Origin: Marinibacterium profundimaris
Lineage (GTDB): Bacteria; Pseudomonadota; Alphaproteobacteria; Rhodobacterales; Rhodobacteraceae
NCBI RefSeq assembly: GCF_002210095.1
Contig: NZ_AQQR01000029.1
Coordinates: 1 to 44,724 of the forward strand
Length of the DNA: 44,724 nt
Direction of reading: 5' to 3'
The notes beneath the pieces were generated by a model, which ran no database searches, was not told where the DNA came from, and was given only the letters and a program-made list of their open reading frames with translations. The position numbers and the translations under genes were made by a program. This document shows positions 17,476-25,497 of the stretch, one piece after another. How positions within the stretch are numbered: position 1 is the first letter of the stretch; every line of letters starts with the position of its first letter.

Positions 17476-17752
17476 ATTCGAAGGCATGACCAGAACACCC
17501 GTCCCGCTCGCTACGCTTTTGGCGACGCGCCTCAAGTTGGTCGCCGATCTGCAATCGAGGCTCGATGACAAGGCGAGGCAGTTCCTCCTGACGCTTCAGG
17601 ACGGCGAGCCTGACTTCGCGGCGATCGACCGTTCGCAGGCCGCTGACCTACCGGCCGTGAAGTGGAAACTTCTCAACCTGAACAAACTGAAGCGCGACAA
17701 CCCCGAAAAGCACGCAGCGCAGCGCGACGCCTTGTTGAAGCTCCTGGGTTGA
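17476..17752 (+). pseudogene. C-terminal fragment of AbiEii-type nucleotidyltransferase toxin
   Basis: The frame runs straight out of the IS edge. FEGMTRTPVPLATLLATR, then QFLLTLQDGEPDF and LPAVKWKLLNLNKLK, match the C-terminal tail of AbiEii/type IV toxin nucleotidyltransferases as I know them. About 90 of roughly 300 residues remain; the nucleotidyltransferase core is gone and no AbiEi antitoxin is nearby. A short ORF could start at 17486. The assignment is from memory of the family tail and is moderately sure. Confidence 0.62.
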
Positions 17753-17834
17753 GCCACGGCCATCACCGTCGTGAGGGGCGCTTTGCGTTGGCCGTCCTCA
17801 TCGCGTCGATGGGAGGCGCCGAAGACGGGTGAAC

Positions 17835-18011
17835 TCAGTCGGCGCTTCCAAGCCCTGTGTTTCGCTGAAATGACCGCGTTTTCGCCCGACGAAAGGCAGA
17901 GCGCAGTGCTTCGGTCGGCAAAGGCGGCGAGTCCATCGCTTCAAAGAAGTGCGCATGGTCGATCTGCTTGAGATCGGTGCGGTCAGGGCTTTCAATATCA
18001 GGCGTTGCCAT
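17835..18011 (-). CDS. Small 58-aa protein downstream of RES toxin
   Basis: MATPDIESPDRTDLKQIDHA opens a polar protein with a DSPPLPTEALRSAFRRAK segment, faintly like the tails of small DUF1778/TacA antitoxins. GGAGG lies about 9 bp before the ATG. It follows the RES stop by 36 bp on the same strand. Family assignment is weak and it may be a decayed fragment. Confidence 0.4.
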   Translation of the reverse strand: MATPDIESPDRTDLKQIDHAHFFEAMDSPPLPTEALRSAFRRAKTRSFQRNTGLGSAD

Positions 18012-18047
18012 CCTTATAGGCCTCCGGGGCAATTACGGTTTTGCGGA

Positions 18048-18749
18048 TTAGCTGACAGCCGCAATCGAGTAGTGCGGTGTCCCATCCCAAACAAGATCCC
18101 AAGACGCGCCCGGACGAACGTTCTGAATTGCGTGGGGCTCGAAGCAGACCAGGCAATTCCCGCCCGGTGCAGGAGCCCGGACCGAAGGGTAAATCAGGCC
18201 CTTGGATCCGCCCCGACGCAGATGCTGTGCCAGGCTTTGGCCCTCGGGATACCCGACAGCCGGATCCGGATGCAGCGCCGGATGACCTGCCTCATCGGTC
18301 ATGTCGTTGAAGACGCCGATGAAGTCGGCCAGCAATTCCACATAGCGGGCGCTGTCGTGGAAGCTGCCGGTAAAGCCGAGTTCGCGTGTGCGGTGCCAGG
18401 CCACTTCGCTGACAGAAACCATCACATCCCATGCGCAGTACCAAGCGCCGCGCTCCTCGGCGTTGAAGCGGTTTCCGCCGGCGCGGGTGTAAGTGAAGGC
18501 TGCGTTGACGTGACTGTCCCCATAGATGCGCAGATCGCGGCTGCGGCGTTGCCAAGCGAGTTCGCGCGGGTCCAGATGCGGGTTGCGCCCGCGTTCGGCC
18601 TGTAGACGTCCACTGGTCAGGCCCTCGATCTCTGCCAAGATCTCCATCTCGTCATCGGTATCGACGAGACCGCGCAGCGATGGTGGCTTGTGGTAGGTGG
18701 CGGGCAGGAGACGAACGAGACCGCGATCGGAAATCTCGGTCTGCTTCAT
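18048..18749 (-). CDS. RES-domain toxin, second module
   Basis: 233 residues with RES features: RLLPATYHKPP near the N-terminus, FTYTRAGGNRFNAEERGAWYCA (Arg and Glu of the active site), a central helix with EVAWHR, and GSKGLIYPSVRAPGG-like and NCLVCFEPHAI blocks distally. This is the longer RES subtype. Its start overlaps the antitoxin stop (ATGA). Predicted activity is NAD+ depletion, as for characterised RES toxins. Confidence 0.87.
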   Translation of the reverse strand: MKQTEISDRGLVRLLPATYHKPPSLRGLVDTDDEMEILAEIEGLTSGRLQAERGRNPHLDPRELAWQRRSRDLRIYGDSHVNAAFTYTRAGGNRFNAEERGAWYCAWDVMVSVSEVAWHRTRELGFTGSFHDSARYVELLADFIGVFNDMTDEAGHPALHPDPAVGYPEGQSLAQHLRRGGSKGLIYPSVRAPAPGGNCLVCFEPHAIQNVRPGASWDLVWDGTPHYSIAAVS

Positions 18750-19135
18750 GCCCCACCACGCAACGCATCAAGATAGGTCCGAACCGCGAGGATCTGCGGC
18801 AAACCCCCGTCGATGGCGGTGTCGACTGGTCGGCTTCCACCAAAGAGCGGCCCCTTGTTCGGTCGGGTGAACCAGCTTTTTGCCAGAGGCTCCGAAAAGT
18901 AGAGTTCAAGCGACTTGAAGATGCCAATTACAGCGCTGAGCCGCAGCAGTTGGTCCTTGGTGAGCTCCCCAGCGAAATCCGGCTTCTTGGCGCGCTTCCA
19001 CGTGCTCTCTGACATGTCGGCAAGGCCAGCCGCTTCCTTGAGACTGAGACCCCAAGCATCGGCCACGCGTGCATAAGCTTTCAACGCGACGGCGTTGATC
19101 TGTGCGGGTTCCCGGATTTTCTCTGCAACGTACAT
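18746..19135 (-). CDS. Xre/MbcA/ParS-type antitoxin, second module
   Basis: 129 residues from ATG 19135. A helix-turn-helix lies around GLSLKEAAGLADMSESTWKR and the C-terminal toxin-binding domain holds SEPLAKSWFTRPNKGPLFGG and a helical end. GGAGG lies 5 bp before this ATG and overlaps an earlier in-frame ATG at 19147, which is why 19135 is preferred. It is coupled to the toxin and likely binds the palindrome just upstream. Confidence 0.87.
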   Translation of the reverse strand: MYVAEKIREPAQINAVALKAYARVADAWGLSLKEAAGLADMSESTWKRAKKPDFAGELTKDQLLRLSAVIGIFKSLELYFSEPLAKSWFTRPNKGPLFGGSRPVDTAIDGGLPQILAVRTYLDALRGGA

Positions 19136-19154
19136 GGCGTCCTCCATTGGCTTC

Positions 19155-19182
19155 AATATAGTCCATATGGACTTACTGTAAA
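19155..19182 (-). promoter_or_regulatory. Promoter with palindromic operator of second Xre/RES module
   Basis: On the minus strand TTTACA (19177-19182) and TATATT (19155-19160) are 16 bp apart. Between them lies the perfect 14-bp palindrome AGTCCATATGGACT (19160-19173). A repressor bound there would cover the spacer. Autorepression by the antitoxin is the likely mode, as known for this antitoxin class. Confidence 0.68.
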
Positions 19183-19212
19183 GATCAAATGAACCTTGCG
19201 CGTTGATCACTG

Positions 19213-19857
19213 TTACCCGAACCGCCGCCCTCCTTCCGTGAACGTATACTCGTTGACGATGATCCCCTCCTCGATGGCCTCGTCCGAGGTAAGGTGGTCG
19301 TATTCGGCTTCAAGCTGGCGGTAGAGCCAGCGGGCCAGATCGCGCAGCGCCTCGGTCACGAGCTCCTCGGCGTCCTCGGTCGGCGGCTGCCACCTCGGGC
19401 TGTCCCGCGTGACGTCGATCGACATGGTGTATTCATGGTAGTAGCGGCCACGGTGGCTGGCCTCGGCGGCGAGTTGGTAGAAGTTTCGCCGCTGGATGGC
19501 CTGCAGACGGTCGGCGATGCCATGCAGCGTCGCGTCGGTCGGGGCGTAGTCCCGGATGCGCGTGGCCGCGCCCTTGGCGTGGGACCAGTAGCCCTCGAAG
19601 CAGGCGCCGTCGCCCTGGCTCCAGAAACCGGAAAACCAGATGCAAGGCTTGGCCCGCGCCCCGCCACCCATCAGGCGGACGGCGGTGGTCTTCAGGCAGA
19701 TGCCGAGGATTTCGCAGACCCGCTCGAAATCCTCATAGACCGCATCCCACCAGTCGTCGTGGGGTCCAAGGTCGCGATACCAGTTGCGGGCCTTCTCCTT
19801 GGCGGCATCCGAGAGTTCGGGGAACTGGTAGACGGTGGTGCAGATCACCTCAGGCAT
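19213..19857 (-). CDS. Conserved plasmid/phage protein of unknown function (214 aa)
   Basis: Begins with VYQFPELSDAAKEKARNWYRD, a pattern also seen in phage and plasmid hypothetical proteins, then WWDAVYEDFERVCEILG, an aromatic-rich middle (CIWFSGFWSQGDGACFEGYW) and a helical C-terminal half. No catalytic motif is evident and there are no membrane segments. It overlaps the preceding gene by 8 bp, so it belongs to the 20921-19213 cluster. Database names such as antitoxin-like are not supported by anything I can see. Confidence 0.8.
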   Translation of the reverse strand: MPEVICTTVYQFPELSDAAKEKARNWYRDLGPHDDWWDAVYEDFERVCEILGICLKTTAVRLMGGGARAKPCIWFSGFWSQGDGACFEGYWSHAKGAATRIRDYAPTDATLHGIADRLQAIQRRNFYQLAAEASHRGRYYHEYTMSIDVTRDSPRWQPPTEDAEELVTEALRDLARWLYRQLEAEYDHLTSDEAIEEGIIVNEYTFTEGGRRFG

Positions 19858-20269
19858 CGATGTCCTCCCCGTTCAATGCGGCGGCCAGCCATTCTTGCGT
19901 GCTGGACCAGCCGATGGATTTGCGCGCACCGAGATCGATGACATGCGCGCCGCCACCAAAGGCGTCGAGTCGTGGCCGAGAGCAGGTCAGAGAATACTGG
20001 AACCCCCAAGGGCCGGTGAGGTCGAGCTCTTCAGCAAGACGCAGGACGAAGCGGATGACGGCTTCGACATCGCCGTTCCCGTCATCATGGATCCAGAGGC
20101 TGCTGCCCTCGGGCGCGTCCTGGCGCATGAGATCGAAGCCCGCGACATCCGGGTCGTCGGCGTCCTGATCCGCAGCGCGCAGTTCCTGGAACAGCGCGAG
20201 TGCACGGGCAGCCTTGTCGGGGCTGCCGACGTCGAGCAGGCACGAGAAATGGGTGAAGTAATCTGCCAT
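19850..20269 (-). CDS. Conserved plasmid protein of unknown function (139 aa)
   Basis: A small acidic protein: FSCLLDVGSPDKAARALALF at the N-terminus, then SSLWIHDDGNGDVEAVIRFV and WGFQYSLTCSRPRLDAFGGGAHVIDL. It has an excellent AAGGAGG ribosome-binding site. It may be an alpha-beta fold that recognises a partner; no function is known. It is co-transcribed with the 214-aa gene. Confidence 0.78.
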   Translation of the reverse strand: MADYFTHFSCLLDVGSPDKAARALALFQELRAADQDADDPDVAGFDLMRQDAPEGSSLWIHDDGNGDVEAVIRFVLRLAEELDLTGPWGFQYSLTCSRPRLDAFGGGAHVIDLGARKSIGWSSTQEWLAAALNGEDIDA

Positions 20270-20291
20270 GGGAACCTCCTTAATGGGGAAG

Positions 20292-20311
20292 ACCCGGCCA
20301 AGAGGCCGGGT
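20292..20311. other. Hairpin ahead of the 139-aa gene
   Basis: Perfect 8-bp arms ACCCGGCC and GGCCGGGT around an AAGA loop (plus strand), in the 75-bp gap between two minus-strand genes. No T-run follows on the minus strand. It may be an RNA-stability or processing element rather than a terminator. Confidence 0.45.
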
Positions 20312-20344
20312 ACTGAATCGGGATGAAGGGTCGGCCGGGAGCGA

Positions 20345-20542
20345 TCAGCCGATCGACGTGTCGTCTGCCGCCTTTCGTGCGGCATGCGCGCAGAGCATTT
20401 GCCGGTAGAAACGCTTGCGCGCGGTCCGGAGGCCGCAAACAGCGCGTGTGTCGGGGTGCAGCGCCCGGGCCGCCGCGCGCAGGACGGCAAAGGACGAAGC
20501 GGTCGCTGGCAGCCCGAGGCGCTGATAGGCTGGGTCGGTCAT
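20345..20542 (-). CDS. Small 65-aa conserved plasmid protein
   Basis: A short basic helical protein: AYQRLGLPATASSFAVLRAA, HPDTRAV, then CGLRTARKRFYRQMLCAHAARKA. The ATG follows the DUF6915 stop by one base and has GAGG about 9 bp upstream, so it is translationally linked to that gene. Function unknown. Confidence 0.6.
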   Translation of the reverse strand: MTDPAYQRLGLPATASSFAVLRAAARALHPDTRAVCGLRTARKRFYRQMLCAHAARKAADDTSIG

Positions 20543-20543
20543 G

Positions 20544-20921
20544 TCAGGTAACCTCGACCACGGGCGAGGCGAGATGCGGATCGACTTGTGCCTCGATCCG
20601 TTCGGCCCGGCCCATCCAGGGTTCGGGCCGGATCGCCTTTACCCAGTCGGCGAAGCTCGGGATGAAGCCGAGGTCTTCCTTCACATGCTGTTCCCCGACC
20701 CAGCGGGTCGGGATGATGCGCCCGGTCGAGAGCGTGAGGGTCTGCCCGAAAATCGTCTCGGCCATGAAGATGCCCTCAGCATGGTGGCGTAAAGCCCGGT
20801 GCCGGAAGTCCGCAGTAATCTCCTTGCTCTGGTCGAACCAGGCATGCACCGCCATGAAATCGTCGACCGTGCCGCCCCATTTTTTCACCGAGGACAGGGC
20901 GTGGTGATAGGGATGTGCCAT
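20544..20921 (-). CDS. DUF6915-like protein
   Basis: 125 residues starting MAHPYHHALSSVKKWGG. Conserved-looking elements are WFDQSKEITADFRHRALRHH (helix with two His), GIFMAETIFG and PTRWVGEQHVKEDLGFIPS. The HxxR and ExH residues could bind a metal, but this is unproven. The start is 10 bp from the DUF6878 stop; a long upstream extension of the frame is rejected because it overlaps that gene. Confidence 0.8.
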   Translation of the reverse strand: MAHPYHHALSSVKKWGGTVDDFMAVHAWFDQSKEITADFRHRALRHHAEGIFMAETIFGQTLTLSTGRIIPTRWVGEQHVKEDLGFIPSFADWVKAIRPEPWMGRAERIEAQVDPHLASPVVEVT

Positions 20922-20931
20922 CGCCGCCCCC

Positions 20932-21423
20932 TCAGAAATCGTGTGTGTAGAGTTCAGACGAGGTGAAGCGCTCGTTGAACTCAAGGTGGATGCAGCGGGC
21001 GGCCGCGTCGAAGCAGAACTCGCCCCAGGCACCGTCGTTGTTCTCCCAGCCACCATGGGTGTCGGAGAGGAAGTCGTAGGCCAGTTGCTCGACGACATCT
21101 TCGAGCGAGAGCTGCCGCATCTCGACCTCGGGGTCGTCCGAGGTCAGCGCGGCGTAGTCGATCTCGGTCGCGGGGAAATCGACGGCGGTCTCCCCGGACC
21201 ACGCGCCGATGCTTTCGATCTGGCCGCTGTCCCCGGCCCCATCGAAGGTCACGGTCACATGGGTGATGCCCGCGGCAGTCAGGCCATCGAAGAGGCGCTC
21301 CTTGTTGGCCGGACGCAAAGCTGCGATCCGCGCGTCACGCTCGGACTGCCGAGCCAGCACGGCGGCGAAATCAATCCTGGACGGCGCCATCGGCGCGGCC
21401 AGGGTGGGTTCGATATTGGACAT
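20932..21423 (-). CDS. DUF6878-like protein
   Basis: 163 residues. An N-terminal helix is followed by THVTVTFDGAGDSGQIESIG, then a long helix (LEDVVEQLAYDFL) and GGWENNDGAWGEFCFDAAA. This fold is typical of conserved plasmid proteins of unknown role. ATG 21423 matches the family start. The leader carries a GAGAGAGAGCCTCGGGG segment resembling the other structured leaders in this cluster. Confidence 0.82.
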   Translation of the reverse strand: MSNIEPTLAAPMAPSRIDFAAVLARQSERDARIAALRPANKERLFDGLTAAGITHVTVTFDGAGDSGQIESIGAWSGETAVDFPATEIDYAALTSDDPEVEMRQLSLEDVVEQLAYDFLSDTHGGWENNDGAWGEFCFDAAARCIHLEFNERFTSSELYTHDF

Positions 21424-21495
21424 TGGAAACTCCGAAATGAGGGAAAGGATCTGAACCCCGAGGCTCTCTCTCGTCCTCGTAGGCTCACATCCTCC
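21424..21495 (-). ncRNA. Possible radC-motif-like leader of the DUF6878 gene
   Basis: On the minus strand TGTGAG, CGAGGACGAGAGAGAGCCTCG (5-bp stem CGAGG/CCTCG) and a purine-rich run precede the ATG. It is similar in order to the leaders at 22040, 23916 and 40803 but is the weakest match. Confidence 0.35.
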
Positions 21496-21520
21496 CCTGC
21501 CCTTCTCTGACTCTCGGGCG

Positions 21521-22039
21521 TCACGCCGCGATCTGCAGGGCGCGAGACGCGAAGACACGCCAGAGCGGATCGACAAGACGGGAATCGAGAACGTCGGCGT
21601 GGTGCCGCAGCCTTCGCGCGAGGCCATGTTCATGCCACTCGGCCGCCCGCATGGCCTGCGCGCGGGTCTGGCTGGCCTCGGACACGACGGCGCGGGCTTC
21701 GGCGGCATCCGAGACCGGGTGGCACCATGCGACCCCGCCATCACAGGTAGCTCCGGCCAGAACGAGACGGCCCTCCCGATCGAGGATTGCCAGGATGCGC
21801 GGAGCGTCTTCAGGTGTGATATCTTCGGCGTGAATGATTGCCCCCTGCATGGCCTCGGCCAGCGTGGCAAACCGCTCCAGTACCTTGGGGTGTGCCTGCC
21901 CGGACATGAGAGCTGCGGGCGCATGGCAAGCCGTCGTGAGTGCGAACGGTAAGTCTTGATCTGCAAAAACGGTCAGGAGGCTCGGCGGCAAACCTGTCTT
22001 CTGCGTTTCCGGCTGAGTTTGGAGAGGAAGGTCGAACAT
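21521..22039 (-). CDS. Conserved plasmid protein of unknown function (172 aa)
   Basis: Starts MFDLPLQTQPETQ. Contains PFALTTACHAPAALMSGQAH, LVLAGATCDGGVAWCHPVSD and a C-terminal HxxxLARRLRHHADVLDSRL segment. ATG 22039 is preferred to 22045 because GGAG is then about 8 bp away rather than 2. I know of no function. A structured leader precedes it, as for DUF932 and the ParB-like gene. Confidence 0.72.
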   Translation of the reverse strand: MFDLPLQTQPETQKTGLPPSLLTVFADQDLPFALTTACHAPAALMSGQAHPKVLERFATLAEAMQGAIIHAEDITPEDAPRILAILDREGRLVLAGATCDGGVAWCHPVSDAAEARAVVSEASQTRAQAMRAAEWHEHGLARRLRHHADVLDSRLVDPLWRVFASRALQIAA

Positions 22040-22091
22040 GGGCATATCTCCGACGGTGCGGAGAGCCTCTCTCCCCGCTTCAAACCGTCAA
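22040..22091 (-). ncRNA. radC-motif-like structured leader of the 172-aa gene
   Basis: On the minus strand: TTGACGG, TTGAAG, then the hairpin GGAGAG-AGG-CTCTCC, then GCACCGTCGGAG running into the start. The order and spacing match the leaders at 23916 and 40803, and the hairpin stem differs in sequence but stays paired, which favours a conserved RNA structure. Confidence 0.55.
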
Positions 22092-22149
22092 AGACCAAAC
22101 CCCCGCCCTCTTCCTCGGAAGGGTGACGGCGGCAGGCTCGCAAGGCGCG

Positions 22150-22590
22150 TCACAGCTTGCCCAGGGCCCGCAGGCTCAGTTCCGTCCCGGCGCCGACGAT
22201 GATGTGGTCATGCAGCGTCAGGCCGAAAAACTTACACCCATTCTGGATCTCCCCGGTCATGCTGAGATCGGCCTCCGACGGCGTTGGATCTCCCGACGGG
22301 TGGTTGTGGATCAGGATCAGGGCGCTGGCGTTCAGCATCAGAGCCCGTTTGATCACCTCGCGTGGATAGACCGGGACATGGTCGACCGTGCCGATCGACA
22401 AGAGCTCATCGGCGATGATGCGGTTCTTGCGGTCGAGATAGAGCACGTGGAACCGCTCGATCGGCCCGCGCACCGTAAGCGCGCAATAGTCAAGAAGCGC
22501 CTGCCAGCTGTCGATGACGGGGTTTCGGCTGAGATAGCGGCCGAGGATGTCGCGGGCCTCGAGGATGACAGTTTCTTCCTGGGGGGTCAT
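22150..22590 (-). CDS. radC: RadC/JAB-domain protein
   Basis: 146 residues, only the JAB/MPN-like part of RadC. The metal-binding signature HNHPSGDPTPSEAD is at 95-108, preceded by FHVLYLDRKNRII and VYPREVIKRALMLNASALIL. Chromosomal RadC proteins are near 220 residues and carry an N-terminal HhH region that is missing here. This short form is common on plasmids and phages. The family fold suggests a metallohydrolase; the substrate is unknown. Confidence 0.92.
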   Translation of the reverse strand: MTPQEETVILEARDILGRYLSRNPVIDSWQALLDYCALTVRGPIERFHVLYLDRKNRIIADELLSIGTVDHVPVYPREVIKRALMLNASALILIHNHPSGDPTPSEADLSMTGEIQNGCKFFGLTLHDHIIVGAGTELSLRALGKL

Positions 22591-22715
22591 GGGGGTCTCG
22601 CTGAAATGCGCAGGCCGAAGCCCCTTGCCCTCTCGGGGCGGGGCCAGTGGCGTGCATGTGGAAGAGGAAAACGCGACCGCCGCGGATGCAGGCGGTCGCT
22701 GTGCCGGGCTTCGCG

Positions 22716-23915
22716 TCAGCCGACCCGGTCGAGGAGCTTCTTGGCGCGCCCTTCCATATCAAGGCGGGCATCCTGCTGAGTCTTGTCGCGGGCGAGCCGC
22801 GTGATGCCCTGCACGAAATCGAAGATGCTCTCGGGCGGGCGGCCTTCCTCCATCAGCACCTTCTCGATGATCTTGCCGGATTCGGCTTTCGAGAAACCGC
22901 GCTTACGCAGGAAATCCGCACGGTCCTCATCGCTGCGCGCCACGATCTGCTGCCGCGCCGCCTTGATCCCGTTCACGAACCCCTGCGGCGAGGAATTGGC
23001 AAACCGCGTCAACGCGGGCGCGGCCTTATGTGCGAAGCGCGAAGCGGCGTATTTCGAGTGACGGATCTTGATCTCCTGGAAATCCTCGACACCCCAGAGG
23101 TTGCGGTTCTGGCACACCGCCCGCAGGTAGAAGCTCGCCATGCCGAGGGTCTTCGCGCCCACCTCGGAATTCCAGCAATAGAAGCCCCGGAAATAGAGAT
23201 CGGGAGAGCCGTCCGCCAACTTGCCCGCCTCGATCGGGTTGCGATCGTCGACCAGGAACAGGAAGACGTCGCGGTCCGAGGCATAGAGCGTGGTCGTGTC
23301 ACGGCTGATCTCGACATCGGGATTGTAGACCCCGGTCGACCAGTCCAGCACACCCGGCACCTTCCAGCGCGTATCGCCCGTGCCATTGCCCGCGATGCGC
23401 TGCACCGCTTCGACCAGCTCGAAATCGTGGATGCGGCCATAGTCCGGACCGGTCACTGCCCGCAACTCCGTGCGGCCATCCTCGGTCTCGAAGGTCTTCA
23501 CCTGCTCGGCGCGGTGGTTGGTCAGGCCGTGTTGCAGGTTGATCCCGGCCAGCGGCGCGGGCAGCTGCCGCAGGTAAGACGCCGGAGCGCCGACGATGCT
23601 GGCAAGCTGGCCAAAGGCCCAGTGCGTCGGCGCGACCGGTTCATGCGCTTTCGGCAGCATCAGGTGCAATCGCTCGGGGTTGTCGCGCGCGGCCTCGACC
23701 CGGATGTCGGCCGTCTGGACCACCCGGCTGCGGCTGCGCTCGGAGCGGCCTTTCACACTGGCCCAGAGATCATCGAGCGACAGATACCTCTCATCATCGG
23801 GCCGGTTGAACCATTCGGACGACACCCGCCCGTTCCGCTCACCCCGGCTCGCGTCCACCTTCCAGCCACCAGCCCGCGCCGGTGCGACCGGATCCAGAAC
23901 TTCCACAACACCCAT
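22716..23915 (-). CDS. DUF932-domain protein
   Basis: 399 residues from ATG 23915, which has GGAGG 8 bp upstream. DUF932 features include SEWFNRPDDERYLSLDDLW, WAFGQLASIVGAPASYLRQL, GRTELRAVTGPDYGRIHDFEL and GFYCWNSEVGAKTLGMASFY. The C-terminal 90 residues are helical and basic. Such genes are widespread on plasmids and phages and are often grouped with SSB, RadC and ParB-like genes, as here; molecular function is not established. Confidence 0.9.
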   Translation of the reverse strand: MGVVEVLDPVAPARAGGWKVDASRGERNGRVSSEWFNRPDDERYLSLDDLWASVKGRSERSRSRVVQTADIRVEAARDNPERLHLMLPKAHEPVAPTHWAFGQLASIVGAPASYLRQLPAPLAGINLQHGLTNHRAEQVKTFETEDGRTELRAVTGPDYGRIHDFELVEAVQRIAGNGTGDTRWKVPGVLDWSTGVYNPDVEISRDTTTLYASDRDVFLFLVDDRNPIEAGKLADGSPDLYFRGFYCWNSEVGAKTLGMASFYLRAVCQNRNLWGVEDFQEIKIRHSKYAASRFAHKAAPALTRFANSSPQGFVNGIKAARQQIVARSDEDRADFLRKRGFSKAESGKIIEKVLMEEGRPPESIFDFVQGITRLARDKTQQDARLDMEGRAKKLLDRVG

Positions 23916-23972
23916 CGGTATTCCTCCGTGACAGGCGCCGGGAGCCACTCTCCCAGCCCTCAACCCGTCACC
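23916..23972 (-). ncRNA. radC-motif-like structured leader of the DUF932 gene
   Basis: On the minus strand: GGTGACGGG, TTGAGG, hairpin GGGAG-AGTGG-CTCCC, then GGCGCC, GTCACGGAG and the ATG. Nearly the same string of elements precedes the ParB-like gene at 40803. The known radC RNA motif lies in 5' UTRs of genes of this kind, so I infer membership. Confidence 0.6.
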
Positions 23973-24218
23973 GGAAAACCGGCCAACCTCAAACTCTCTC
24001 GGGCAAACGGCGCTAAGTCGGAGGCGCCGCACGCCCGCAACTCGCTGGTGTTGACCTGCGTTCAAAAATGGCAGAGTTTAAACATGGCCTTTCTCGCAGG
24101 CCGGTGTGCCCGCCACGCGAAGCTTTGCAGCGATCTTGATTTCGAACAGCAGACCTCATGCCATCGGCGGGTCTGATTAGCAGCGGGCACCTAGTCAGAT
24201 CCGGCTTGGACATGGATC

Positions 24219-25358
24219 ATGACAGAGAACACTAAGCTTAAGACTTTGAAACTCCTGGCGAAGCGTTACGCTAGGGCGACGGGTCATCCACAGCACGTAG
24301 CGCTCGACTTTGTTGCCAGTCGAATGGGCTTTGCTCATTGGAATGCGTTGACAGGCAGCGCCAAAGGAGAGTGGGTTCCCTCCGAAGCACAAGTTGCCAC
24401 GATCAAGGCCTTCGTGGAACGGATCACTTCCTACGAGGGTGCGACCTTCGACCATATCTTCGGAAGCCCCGATGCCGTCACTCGAGGAGAAGTACGGGGG
24501 CATCCATACGAACTGAAAACAATGCTTGGTGACGTCCGCATGGATGGTGAGGGTTGGCAGATCGTGCTGCCAGAAAACCCTTTGGCCGCCCCTCGTGTCG
24601 AGATCGACATCAAGCATGCCCAGACCAGCCCGATGAACGATCGCGTGCTACGTGAAGAAGCCATCGGGATTGCGAGGGAATTGATGCAGAGCGTCAAGGC
24701 GCAGCGATTTGCCGATTGGCCACGGCGCGCCACAAAGCCGGATGCGGAAGGAAATGTGCGGCACCCGTTCTTGGAGATGGAGGAATCGAACCTCTGGTAC
24801 TGCCTTCACTGCAACTCAGAGATCACCGGCCCACAGATCGCTGGAAACCAATGGCACTGTCCCAGCTGCGGCGCATCACCAATCAACATTCTTCCAGAAG
24901 CCTTCTGGCTGGGACCGAACGATGAAAAACCAGTGCCAGTCCAATCCCGCGCCGAAAGGCAAGAGATTGAACCCATCGTGTCAGTTATAGATCCGCGGCC
25001 AAGGCTTGACCTCAACAATGACCAGGTGACCCATTTGATCCGGGCTGCCCTGTTCGAGGATGCGACCAATGCCAGCGAACGCATGGGAGCAAGTCTGGCC
25101 GAAATCTGGGTTGATGACGATCTCGACGTGGTTGTTTCCTTCGAGGATCACTACTGGCCCGAGGACAAGGAGCCGACCGCTGCGATCAAAGTGGCCGCAC
25201 TGCTTGGGATCGAGATTGAGTTGGAAGTTACTTGGTCGGATCCGTTGTTCGCATGGCCCGGTTTGGGCACCGTGACCCAGAGCACGGCCGAATATACGCG
25301 GTTGATGCTCGACGCGTATCGCAGTCACGGCGCGACCAGAACTAAAGACGAAATCTAG
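24219..25358 (+). CDS. Unrecognised 379-aa protein with zinc-ribbon-like cysteines
   Basis: The only plus-strand gene in this stretch. The N-terminal 60 residues (LKLLAKRYARATGHPQHVAL then DFVASRMGFAHWNAL) resemble a short helical domain found at the end of glyoxalase-superfamily proteins. The middle has two CxxC pairs, WYCLHCNSE and WHCPSCGAS, about 25 residues apart, which should form a zinc ribbon. The C-terminal 120 residues are acidic. It is transcribed divergently from DUF932. No function can be assigned. Confidence 0.75.
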   Translation: MTENTKLKTLKLLAKRYARATGHPQHVALDFVASRMGFAHWNALTGSAKGEWVPSEAQVATIKAFVERITSYEGATFDHIFGSPDAVTRGEVRGHPYELKTMLGDVRMDGEGWQIVLPENPLAAPRVEIDIKHAQTSPMNDRVLREEAIGIARELMQSVKAQRFADWPRRATKPDAEGNVRHPFLEMEESNLWYCLHCNSEITGPQIAGNQWHCPSCGASPINILPEAFWLGPNDEKPVPVQSRAERQEIEPIVSVIDPRPRLDLNNDQVTHLIRAALFEDATNASERMGASLAEIWVDDDLDVVVSFEDHYWPEDKEPTAAIKVAALLGIEIELEVTWSDPLFAWPGLGTVTQSTAEYTRLMLDAYRSHGATRTKDEI

Positions 25359-25452
25359 CTCGTGCGCATGTTGAACAATTAGGCGCATTCAAGGCGCTCA
25401 GCACCGGAAGGCAAGCGTGGGTGCCTTTTCCAGTGGCCCGAAGAGACTTTTA

Positions 25453-25476
25453 GCCCGGCGGTTTAACCCGCCGGGC
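25453..25476. terminator. Hairpin between convergent 379-aa and ssb genes
   Basis: Perfect 9-bp arms GCCCGGCGG and CCGCCGGGC with a TTTAAC loop, 22 bp beyond the ssb stop and about 95 bp beyond the stop of the facing gene. No long T-run follows on either strand. Position suggests a bidirectional transcription end. Confidence 0.5.
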
Positions 25477-25497
25477 CCGAGGGGGAGACCCCGTTCC

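Noticed and set aside
16414-17484. 9-bp target duplication around the IS
   Set aside because: Flanks GGCGCGGTC and ATTCGAAGG do not match in any register I tried.
22647-24176. 509-codon plus-strand frame opposite DUF932
   Set aside because: DUF932 is clear on the minus strand with a good start; the opposite frame is a shadow.
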